Program-made: the position numbers and the translations under genes
Part shown: positions 57,296 through 64,000 of the stretch, piece by piece
How the letters are laid out: each line of letters starts with the position of its first letter
Position numbering within the stretch: position 1 is the stretch's first letter
NCBI RefSeq assembly: GCF_038784515.1
Contig: NZ_CP152376.1
Span: 1,240,001-1,304,000 of the forward strand
DNA length: 64,000 bases
Direction of reading: 5' to 3'
Source of the DNA: Rhodoferax sp. GW822-FHT02A01
GTDB taxonomy: Bacteria; Pseudomonadota; Gammaproteobacteria; Burkholderiales; Burkholderiaceae_C
Notes under the pieces: model-generated
The model's input: the letters and a program-made list of their open reading frames with translations, nothing else
Database searches by the model: none
Told to the model about the DNA's origin: nothing

Positions 57296-57655
57296 TTAAT
57301 GCTCGGGCGGCGCTTCTTCTTCCATGCTGCTGCGGGGGCGGTCGCTGTGCGAGACCTCCATGGCATCGGCTACATAGCCGGGCCCCTTCATCACCATCAC
57401 CACGATGCAGCCGATGGCAATGGTGGCCACGGCGGTCCAGTGGAAGACCACCACGCCGACGACTACATAGTCCATGGTCTGCAGCCAGCGCAGCTGCGCC
57501 GTGCTTTCCTGGTTGGTGAAAAGATGCAGAGCCACAGCCGCTGCCAGAGGAATGGCGGTACCCACCAGGAAAATCAGCGGGAGCTTGCGCCACAACCTCC
57601 ATTCCAGGCCACTGGCGCTGCGAACGGAGTTTGGAAGTTTGTTGAGCCAGCCCAT
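57296..57655 (-). CDS. Small membrane protein of unknown function
   Basis: A 119-residue protein with two strong membrane segments (about 25-46 and 60-85) and an acidic tail ending EEEAPPEH. No known domain is recognised. Start is either ATG 57655 or ATG 57664; both sit immediately after the radA stop. It is placed between radA and the SHP operon in the same direction; its job is not clear. Confidence 0.68.
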   Translation of the reverse strand: MGWLNKLPNSVRSASGLEWRLWRKLPLIFLVGTAIPLAAAVALHLFTNQESTAQLRWLQTMDYVVVGVVVFHWTAVATIAIGCIVVMVMKGPGYVADAMEVSHSDRPRSSMEEEAPPEH

Positions 57656-57665
57656 GGCCAACATG

Positions 57666-59033
57666 TTACGCCAGTGAGCGCACCACCTGCATGGCCTCTT
57701 CGACCCGCTCCACCGCATGGATGGTCAGCCCCTCGATGGGTTTCTTGGGTGCATTGGCCTTGGGCACCACGGCCACGCTGAAGCCCAGCTTAGCGGCCTC
57801 CTTGAGGCGCTCCTGCCCGCGCGGCGCGGGGCGCACCTCACCGGCCAGACCCACCTCACCAAAGGCGATGAAGCCCTTGGGCAAGGGCTTGCCGCGCAGC
57901 GACGACGTGATGGAAAGCATGACCGCCAGATCGGCAGCGGGCTCGCTGATGCGCACACCGCCCACCGCATTCACAAACACATCCTGATCCATGCAGGCCA
58001 CGCCCGCATGGCGGTGCAACACGGCCAACAGCATGGCCAATCGGTCCTTGTCCAGGCCTACCGAGAGACGCCGCGGCGACGGGCCACCGCTGTCCACCAG
58101 CGCCTGGATTTCCACCAGCAAGGGGCGCGTGCCTTCGAGCGTGACCATGACGCAGCTGCCGGGCACGGGCTCGGCATGCTGACTCAGAAAAATGGCGCTG
58201 GGGTTGCTCACGCCCTTGAGGCCTTTTTCCGTCATGGCAAACACGCCCATCTCATTGACTGCGCCAAAGCGGTTCTTGATGGCGCGCACCAGACGGAACT
58301 GGCTGTGCGTGTCGCCCTCGAAATACAGCACGGTGTCCACCATGTGCTCCAGCACGCGCGGGCCAGCCAGGGCACCGTCCTTGGTGACGTGGCCCACCAG
58401 CACGATGGCCGTGCCGCTGGACTTGGCCGCACGCGTGAGGTGGGCCGCGCATTCGCGCACCTGCGCTACCGAACCCGGTGCGCTGGTGAGCTGCTCCGAG
58501 TACACAGTTTGAATCGAGTCGATCACCGCCACATCGGGGCTGTGCGCGGTCAGGGTGGCGAGGATTTTTTCCAGCTGGATTTCGGCCAGTACCTTGACCT
58601 GCGATTTGTCCAAGCCCAGACGCCGCGAGCGCAGCGCCACCTGTGCGCCGCTCTCTTCACCCGTGACATACAAGGTACTCTTGCCCTGGCGCTGCAGCGA
58701 ATCCAGCGCCTGCAACAGTAGCGTGGACTTGCCGATACCGGGGTCGCCGCCAATGAGCACCACACCGCCTTCGACCATGCCACCGCCCAGCACGCGGTCC
58801 AGTTCTTCGTGACCGGTGGGTGTGCGCTCCACATCGCTGGCTTCGATGTCTGCCAGCACCGCCACATCGGCGGTCTTGGCCAGGGATGCAAAGCGGTTCT
58901 TGGCCGGTGCGTCGCTGCCGGCGACGGATTCGATCAGGGTGTTCCAGGCATTGCAATGCGGGCACTTGCCCAGCCACTTGGGACTGGTGCCGCCGCACTC
59001 GTTGCAGGTGTAGATGCTTTTCTCTTTGGCCAT
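57666..59033 (-). CDS. radA: DNA repair protein RadA
   Basis: A 455-residue RecA-like ATPase that aids recombination intermediates: N-terminal zinc finger (CNECGGTSPKWLGKCPHC), Walker A GGDPGIGKST, KNRFG motif (AIKNRFGAVNE) and a C-terminal Lon-like domain (VGGVRISEPAADLAVML). ATG 59033 (MAKEKSIYTC) is the usual start. Preceded by a terminator for the upstream lipoprotein gene. Confidence 0.97.
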   Translation of the reverse strand: MAKEKSIYTCNECGGTSPKWLGKCPHCNAWNTLIESVAGSDAPAKNRFASLAKTADVAVLADIEASDVERTPTGHEELDRVLGGGMVEGGVVLIGGDPGIGKSTLLLQALDSLQRQGKSTLYVTGEESGAQVALRSRRLGLDKSQVKVLAEIQLEKILATLTAHSPDVAVIDSIQTVYSEQLTSAPGSVAQVRECAAHLTRAAKSSGTAIVLVGHVTKDGALAGPRVLEHMVDTVLYFEGDTHSQFRLVRAIKNRFGAVNEMGVFAMTEKGLKGVSNPSAIFLSQHAEPVPGSCVMVTLEGTRPLLVEIQALVDSGGPSPRRLSVGLDKDRLAMLLAVLHRHAGVACMDQDVFVNAVGGVRISEPAADLAVMLSITSSLRGKPLPKGFIAFGEVGLAGEVRPAPRGQERLKEAAKLGFSVAVVPKANAPKKPIEGLTIHAVERVEEAMQVVRSLA

Positions 59034-59082
59034 GCAGCATGATACTGTATGAATCCACAGATACCCATTGCCAATCGCCCAC

Positions 59083-59119
59083 AAAAAAGCCCGCCCGGCA
59101 CATATGCGCTGGGCGGGCG
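59083..59119 (-). terminator. Intrinsic terminator after the Gly/Ser-rich lipoprotein gene
   Basis: On the minus strand GCCCGCCC and GGGCGGGC form a stem, followed by six T. It lies 13 nt after the lipoprotein stop and upstream of radA. Confidence 0.85.
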
Positions 59120-59131
59120 AACTGCTTGCCT

Positions 59132-60373
59132 TCAGTTGTAGGTGTACTTGATGGTGTACGAGGTATTGAGGGTGACGGGCGTGGTGACATGCAGCGTGGC
59201 AGCGATATTGCCCACGTTGCCCGAGAAGCTGCAACTGTCAATGGTCAGCGAGCCGCCTGCTGAAGTCAGCGAGGTAATGGAGTTGTCGGTCAGTATTCCT
59301 GAGCAGAATGTGGACTGGTCCGCAGGTGCATGGATGCCCCCTATCGATATCGACGTGGTGACGCCCATCACCGTGGTCTCCACCGTCAGGCTGCCGGTCA
59401 CAAACTGCCCCACATAGGTCGGACCATTGGAGACGTTGATTTCATACAGGGCACCCGAGTCAAGAATCATCTCGTATTTGTAATTGTCCGAAGCGTCGGT
59501 AAAGACATAGGCGGAGAACGGACTGGTCACCGCGCCATTGAGCGTAGGACTGGTCAAGGTCTTGCCCGAAAAACTCAGCGCAGTGGCGCTGCCGGTAAAG
59601 CATACGGACTGGCCATCGGCGTACTTGCCGCTGGTCCCGAAATAGGTCATCTTGGTTTCGCCGTTGGCACAGCTGGTGACCCCGGAACTTCCCGGGCCGG
59701 ATACGGAACCGTAGGCGACAGTAAACGCGGTGCCAAAGCCGGTGAATGTGGCGTAGTTGCCGGCCTGTGCCGCGGCCAGCAGGGCCGCATAGGTTTGCGA
59801 CTGGTTGGTCAATGCCGTCTTGATGGCTTCGAGCACGTCGTCCAGCAGCACGCCGTTCTGCGGCACGAATGCGGTAGTGAAAGGATTGACAGTGCCCAGG
59901 GTGCTTGTCATGCCCAGCGAACTGCTGACCGTGGTGAGTGCCGCATTCAGACTGGTTGCATTCACGCTGCTGAAAGCGGGGCTGGCAAACCAGGTCTGCG
60001 GCGCGGCACCCAGCATCTGGGCAACTACCAGATCGGTCAAGGGCGTGATGTTGACGGTGCCGAAGGACAGAGCGATGGAGTGATAGGGCGTGGTGTTGGC
60101 GGCACCACCGGCCGTGCCGCCGGACACCTGCACTGCGCAGGGCAAGGTCTGCCCGGAAGTGGTTACGCTCCAGCTGCCGCTGCTGCTGGTGGTGGTGTTC
60201 AGCGCGGAGCCGCCGGCACAGCTCACTTTCACCGAGCCGCTGACGATGGGCACACCCACCGCAGCCACGCCACTGAGGGTCGGACTGCTGCTGCCCCCGC
60301 CGCAGGCAGCAAGCAACGCGGCGGCGGCCGCAAGACACATGAAGCGCAAAGCGCGAACCGATTGAATGAGCAT
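59132..60373 (-). CDS. Gly/Ser/Thr-rich lipoprotein of unknown function
   Basis: A 413-residue exported protein with lipobox LLAAC (Cys about residue 24) followed by GGGSSSPTLSG. The rest is low in charged residues and very rich in Thr, Ser, Ala and Gly, with scattered Cys (VKVSCAGG, LPCAVQV, VTSCANG, SVCFTG, TFCSGIL, IDSCSF) that may pair. No domain is recognised. It may be a surface or outer-membrane lipoprotein. ATG 60373 is used; the longer frame adds a charged N-terminus that does not suit a signal peptide. Confidence 0.75.
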   Translation of the reverse strand: MLIQSVRALRFMCLAAAAALLAACGGGSSSPTLSGVAAVGVPIVSGSVKVSCAGGSALNTTTSSSGSWSVTTSGQTLPCAVQVSGGTAGGAANTTPYHSIALSFGTVNITPLTDLVVAQMLGAAPQTWFASPAFSSVNATSLNAALTTVSSSLGMTSTLGTVNPFTTAFVPQNGVLLDDVLEAIKTALTNQSQTYAALLAAAQAGNYATFTGFGTAFTVAYGSVSGPGSSGVTSCANGETKMTYFGTSGKYADGQSVCFTGSATALSFSGKTLTSPTLNGAVTSPFSAYVFTDASDNYKYEMILDSGALYEINVSNGPTYVGQFVTGSLTVETTVMGVTTSISIGGIHAPADQSTFCSGILTDNSITSLTSAGGSLTIDSCSFSGNVGNIAATLHVTTPVTLNTSYTIKYTYN

Positions 60374-60478
60374 GAACCTCTCCCAAAATTGTTGAACGTT
60401 TCTCCCGTCTCCATTTTTCAGAGATGGGTTGACCTTCACAATCCCGCGAACACGGGGGAAAGAGGAATGGTTTGCGTG

Positions 60479-61690
60479 CTAAGGCTTGGGAATGCGCTCG
60501 CGCGCCTTGTGCACTTTGTCGGGGTTGACCGCCACCTTGATCTTTTCAAAGTTGACCGGCATGGTGATGGCGGTGCGCGGCTCGGCCGTGCTCTTGCATT
60601 CGTATTTGGCCAGCGGCATGGCATCGCTGCCCACGATGCTGATGACCCACGGCGTGTTGGCGCGCTCGCCGCGCTGCACCGCTACCGCGATTTCGCCATT
60701 GGCCAGCTTGACGTAGGTGCCCGGCGGGTAGAAGCCCACCGCCTGCGCCATGGCAGAGCCCAGACCGAGGTCGTCGCCATTGGCGCCAAACACCATGGTC
60801 TTGACCGCCTCCACCGGCGACAGTGCCGAGCGCGTCTTGCGTGCAGCCGTGCGCGCCACAAACATGTCGGCCAGATTGAGCAGACGCCGGCTGTGCAGAG
60901 CGGACGGCAACGCCTCCCGGGACAGCGGCGCGTGGTGCCAGCGCACCAGGTCCAGATGCAGGGGATCGTCCACGCCCAGGTCGCGCAATAGCTTCTCGCC
61001 CAGCACCGGGTGTTCAGCCACCAGGGCGCGCTGCCATGCGTTGATGGGCGTGGTCTGGCGCGACATGCTGTCTTGCTCACGGGCCATGCCGATGTTCATG
61101 GTGAGCGCGGCAGACACCAGCGGCTGGCGCTGCAAAGGCGTGTAGCCCAGCTTGATGGCGGTGAGTTCGCACACCACGGCGCACAACAAGGCGTGTGTGG
61201 CGCAATAACCCAGGCTGTTGTCGGTCAGCGCCTGGAACAGTTGAAACAGGCTGCCGTCCACATCCTGCTGCACCAGCTCCAGCGCTTTGTGCTCTATGCC
61301 CTTGAGGCGCGGCAAGGGCTGTATTGCCAGACCGCCTTGGTACAGGATGCCGCGCAGCACTTCCTGCAAGTCCAGCCAACCACCGCTGAGCTGCTTGCCG
61401 ACGATGTAGTCGGTTTCTCGGATTTCACTGGGCAGCGTCAATTTGGTGAGCTCGCGCGCATCGACACCACTGTTGAGCATTTCATGCAACAGCCGTTCAT
61501 AGGCACGCTGCCACGCAATGGCATCGCTCTCACGCGCGCTCGCATTGAAGCTCTGCAACTTCTCCCTGTGCTGGTCGGACAGTATGGGCTGCCCCTTGCG
61601 CAGCAGCAGTTGCCCGCTGTCGCTGACCAGGTCCACCGGCAGTGGCTTGCCCACCTCCAGCATGGCTACAGGGATAGGAACGTATTTCAT
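60479..61690 (-). CDS. Degenerate HD-GYP-like protein
   Basis: A 403-residue cytoplasmic protein. A DUF3391-like N-terminus ([18 protein letters not shown]) leads into an HD-GYP-type helical domain (about 155-320): [12 protein letters not shown] where active enzymes have AALLHDIGK, then [23 protein letters not shown] (HH kept, GYP lost) and [17 protein letters not shown]. Loss of the His-Asp pair and GYP loop suggests it cannot cleave c-di-GMP but may bind nucleotide or partners. It overlaps alr by 4 nt. Confidence 0.8.
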   Translation of the reverse strand: MKYVPIPVAMLEVGKPLPVDLVSDSGQLLLRKGQPILSDQHREKLQSFNASARESDAIAWQRAYERLLHEMLNSGVDARELTKLTLPSEIRETDYIVGKQLSGGWLDLQEVLRGILYQGGLAIQPLPRLKGIEHKALELVQQDVDGSLFQLFQALTDNSLGYCATHALLCAVVCELTAIKLGYTPLQRQPLVSAALTMNIGMAREQDSMSRQTTPINAWQRALVAEHPVLGEKLLRDLGVDDPLHLDLVRWHHAPLSREALPSALHSRRLLNLADMFVARTAARKTRSALSPVEAVKTMVFGANGDDLGLGSAMAQAVGFYPPGTYVKLANGEIAVAVQRGERANTPWVISIVGSDAMPLAKYECKSTAEPRTAITMPVNFEKIKVAVNPDKVHKARERIPKP

Positions 61691-62781
61691 GCATCCACCA
61701 CCACTGGGACACGTGCGGCCAGTGCACACATCAACTCGTAAGCCAGGGTGCCCGCCTTGGCCGCCACTTCATCGATGGGAAGCACTGCGCCATTGGCGGC
61801 GCGCCCCCAGAGGGTGACTGTGCTGCCCATGCCGGCATTTGGCAGGTCCGTCAGATCCACGCTGAGCATGTCCATGCTGACGCGTCCCAACGTCTGGCTG
61901 CGCGCGCCATCCACCAGCGCCGGTGTGCCGGTGGGGCAGATGCGCGGATAGCCGTCGGCATAGCCGCAGGCCACCACGCCAATGCGCATGGGTGCCGTTG
62001 CCACAAAGCTGGAGCCATAACCCACCGTGTCGCCCGGCTGCAGATGCTGCACACCAATGATCTTGGCCTCCAGCGTCATGGTGGGTTGCAAACCCCAGTG
62101 GGCGGCGCTGTGCTCGGGAAAGTCCGGTGCACTGCCGTACACCACGATGCCGGGGCGCACCCAGTCGCTGGCACCGGGCACACCCGCGTGGCGCAACACC
62201 GCGGCACTGTTGCTCACCGTGCGCTCGCCGGGCAGATCGCGGGTGGTGGCATCGAACACCTGCATCTGCCGTGCTATGCCGGCAGCGCCATCGGCGTCGC
62301 TGAAATGGGTCATGTGGGAAATCTCGTCCACCTGCGGCAGGGCGTTGAGGCGCGTCCAGGCACTGCGGTACCGCTCGGGCCGAAAGCCCAAGCGGTTCAT
62401 GCCGCTGTTCATCTTGAGGAACACCCGTTGCGGCACGTTGGTCTTGTGGGCGGCCAGCATGTCGATCTGCTCATTGCAGTGCACCGCATGCCAGAGGTCC
62501 AGGCGTGAACACAGTTCCAGGTCACGCTGCTCGAACACGCCTTCGAGCAGCAGCACCGGACCGCGCCAGCCCAGATCGCGCACGCGCTGGGCTTCGGCCA
62601 GATCCAGCAAGGCAAAGCCGTCAGCACCGCGCAGGCCGTTGAAGGCACGCTCGATGCCGTGGCCATAGGCATTCGCTTTCACGACCGCCCAGACCCGGGC
62701 ATCTGGCGCGTGGCTGCGGGCGACGTTGAGGTTGTGGGCCAGGGCTTGGGTGTGGATGGTGGCTAGGATCGGACGGGGCAT
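61687..62781 (-). CDS. alr: Alanine racemase
   Basis: A 364-residue PLP enzyme supplying D-alanine for peptidoglycan. PLP lysine in [12 protein letters not shown], catalytic tyrosine in [10 protein letters not shown], and [10 protein letters not shown] are visible. ATG 62781 ([11 protein letters not shown]) is the usual start; a longer frame is rejected. It overlaps the HD-GYP-like gene by 4 nt and diverges from lplT. Confidence 0.96.
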   Translation of the reverse strand: MPRPILATIHTQALAHNLNVARSHAPDARVWAVVKANAYGHGIERAFNGLRGADGFALLDLAEAQRVRDLGWRGPVLLLEGVFEQRDLELCSRLDLWHAVHCNEQIDMLAAHKTNVPQRVFLKMNSGMNRLGFRPERYRSAWTRLNALPQVDEISHMTHFSDADGAAGIARQMQVFDATTRDLPGERTVSNSAAVLRHAGVPGASDWVRPGIVVYGSAPDFPEHSAAHWGLQPTMTLEAKIIGVQHLQPGDTVGYGSSFVATAPMRIGVVACGYADGYPRICPTGTPALVDGARSQTLGRVSMDMLSVDLTDLPNAGMGSTVTLWGRAANGAVLPIDEVAAKAGTLAYELMCALAARVPVVVDA

Positions 62782-62908
62782 GGTGGATGGTAGAGAAGGC
62801 TGCTTTCCCCGATTTTGACACTGCATGCCGTGCTATAACCGCACATCGTTTGAAGCCCCATCACAATACCCACAGCGTTGGTCACTCCAGCGCGGCATTC
62901 CCGGATCA

Positions 62909-64000
62909 ATGAAACGCGGCTTTTTCACCATCATGTCGGCGCAGTTCTTCAGCTCGCTGGCCGACAACGCACTGTTTGTGGCAGCGGTGCAACTGTTACG
63001 TGGCGGAGGTGCTCCCACCTGGCAACAGGCGGCGCTGGTGCCCATGTTTGCTTTGTTTTACGTGGTGTTGGCGCCTTTTGTGGGCGCGTTTGCCGATGCC
63101 TTGCCCAAGGGGCGCGTGATGCTGCTGAGCAATTCCATCAAGGTAGTGGGCTGCCTGATGATGCTGTTCGGCACGCACCCGCTGATGGCCTATGCCGTTG
63201 TGGGTCTGGGGGCTGCGGCCTACTCGCCCGCCAAATACGGCATCCTCACCGAACTGTTGCCAGCGTCCCAACTCGTCAAGGCCAATGGCTGGATCGAGGG
63301 CCTAACCATCTCCTCCATCATTCTGGGCGTGCTGCTGGGCGGCCAGTTGGTAGGCCCCAAGATTTCCGCGCATCTGCTGGCGTTTGACCTTCCTCTGATA
63401 GACACCGGCATCAATACACCACCGGAAGCCGCCATCTGCGTGCTCATTTTTGTCTACTTGCTGGCGGCCTGGTTCAACACACGCATTCCGCTCACCGACT
63501 TTCCGTTGCGTCCCATGCCGCGCAACTTCCTGGGACTGCTGCCCGATTTCTGGCACTGCAATGTGCGGCTGTGGCGCGACCGCCTGGGACAGATCTCGCT
63601 GTCCACCACCACCCTGTTCTGGGGTGTGAGCGGCAACCTGCGCTACATCGTGCTGGCCTGGGCTGCGGCTGCGCTGGGCTATAGCGTGACGCAGGCCTCC
63701 GCCCTGGTCGGCGTGGTGGCCATCGGTACGGCCGTGGGTGCGGTAGCAGCTTCGCTGCGCATGCGGCTGGAGCACGCCACCAACGTCATGCCGCTGGGCA
63801 TAGGCATGGGGCTGCTGGTCATCCTGCTGAACTTCATCGACAACGTCTGGGTGGCAGCGCCTTTTCTGGTGCTGCTGGGCGGGCTGGGCGGCTTTCTGGT
63901 CGTGCCCATGAATGCCCTGCTGCAGCACCGCGGCCACAACCTGATGGGCTCGGGTCGCTCCATTGCCGTGCAGAACTTCAACGAGCAGGCCTGCATCCTG
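62909..64000 (+). CDS. lplT: Lysophospholipid transporter LplT (3' end cut by window edge)
   Basis: An MFS-type inner-membrane flippase for lysophospholipids, reading open to base 64000 (364 codons seen). It has FTIMSAQFFSSLADNALFVA, APFVGAFADALPKGRVMLLSN and KYGILTELLPASQLVKANGW, all typical of LplT, with about 10 hydrophobic segments in the visible part. Usually followed by aas, which would be outside. The ATG at 62909 is clear. Confidence 0.93.
   Translation, partial: MKRGFFTIMSAQFFSSLADNALFVAAVQLLRGGGAPTWQQAALVPMFALFYVVLAPFVGAFADALPKGRVMLLSNSIKVVGCLMMLFGTHPLMAYAVVGLGAAAYSPAKYGILTELLPASQLVKANGWIEGLTISSIILGVLLGGQLVGPKISAHLLAFDLPLIDTGINTPPEAAICVLIFVYLLAAWFNTRIPLTDFPLRPMPRNFLGLLPDFWHCNVRLWRDRLGQISLSTTTLFWGVSGNLRYIVLAWAAAALGYSVTQASALVGVVAIGTAVGAVAASLRMRLEHATNVMPLGIGMGLLVILLNFIDNVWVAAPFLVLLGGLGGFLVVPMNALLQHRGHNLMGSGRSIAVQNFNEQACIL

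Noticed and set aside
59142..60365. Several medium plus-strand frames opposite the Gly/Ser-rich lipoprotein
   Set aside because: Because the lipoprotein is unassigned the opposite strand was considered, but only the minus-strand frame has a signal peptide with lipobox and a terminator after its stop.

Overview
The window is a high-GC chromosomal segment of a betaproteobacterium, most likely Comamonadaceae (Rhodoferax/Curvibacter-like). This is inferred from gene content and protein character: a GatCAB operon, mreBCD-mrdA order, a TPP-riboswitch thiCOSGE operon, an SHP/DHC cytochrome operon, and a CHCC zinc-finger gene between ilvE and a waaF-type gene. No database search was possible. Coding density is high and many genes overlap by 4 nt. 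I see no tRNA, rRNA, CRISPR array, insertion sequence or prophage.

Layout. 1-4.7 kb: truncated MlaE-type permease (minus), then a crotonase/GMC oxidoreductase pair and a TSUP exporter preceded by a terminator-containing leader. 4.7-9.3 kb: the cell-shape operon mreB-mreC-mreD-mrdA (minus). 9.4-12.8 kb: gatC-gatA-gatB. 12.8-16.6 kb: a DUF4124 protein, pyrE, xth, and a MarR / SnoaL-like / quinone-reductase-like trio. 16.7-21.6 kb: the thiamine operon thiC-thiO-thiS-thiG-thiE behind a TPP riboswitch. 21.6-30.5 kb: a seven-gene signalling island combining c-di-GMP turnover domains (two GGDEF-EAL proteins), two HDOD proteins (one fused to a histidine kinase), two stand-alone receivers and an Hpt protein. 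30.6-32.2 kb: lipoprotein, ECF sigma and putative anti-sigma. 32.2-41.8 kb: dctA, an M48 protease, ampG, a CpxRA-like two-component system with a CpxR-type box in front of it, a LuxR-type regulator and a lipoprotein amidohydrolase. 41.9-48.3 kb: a fructose-type ABC system (frcB, frcC, frcA) with a FucU-type mutarotase and a ROK regulator, divergent from a PfkB kinase and an FrcK-like P-loop kinase. 48.3-50.2 kb: a multi-hairpin RNA region followed by a chemoreceptor. 50.2-53.6 kb: potF-like binding protein, waaF, zinc-finger protein, ilvE. 53.6-57.2 kb: an operon of SHP, diheme cytochrome c and membrane cytochrome b followed by its own response regulator and sensor kinase. 57.3-64 kb: a small membrane protein, radA, a Gly/Ser/Thr-rich lipoprotein, a degenerate HD-GYP-like protein, alr, and lplT running off the right edge.

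How the parts fit. Much of the window is housekeeping (envelope, tRNA amidation, pyrimidine, thiamine and branched-chain amino acid metabolism). The accessory interest lies in three places: the 21.6-30.5 kb HDOD/c-di-GMP/phosphorelay island; the SHP-DHC-cytochrome b redox chain wired to a two-component system; and two structured RNA candidates, one in front of the TSUP gene (3751-3879) and one in front of the chemoreceptor (48334-48498). Both RNA candidates end in intrinsic terminators a short distance upstream of the next start codon, so they could be cis-acting attenuators or independent small RNAs.
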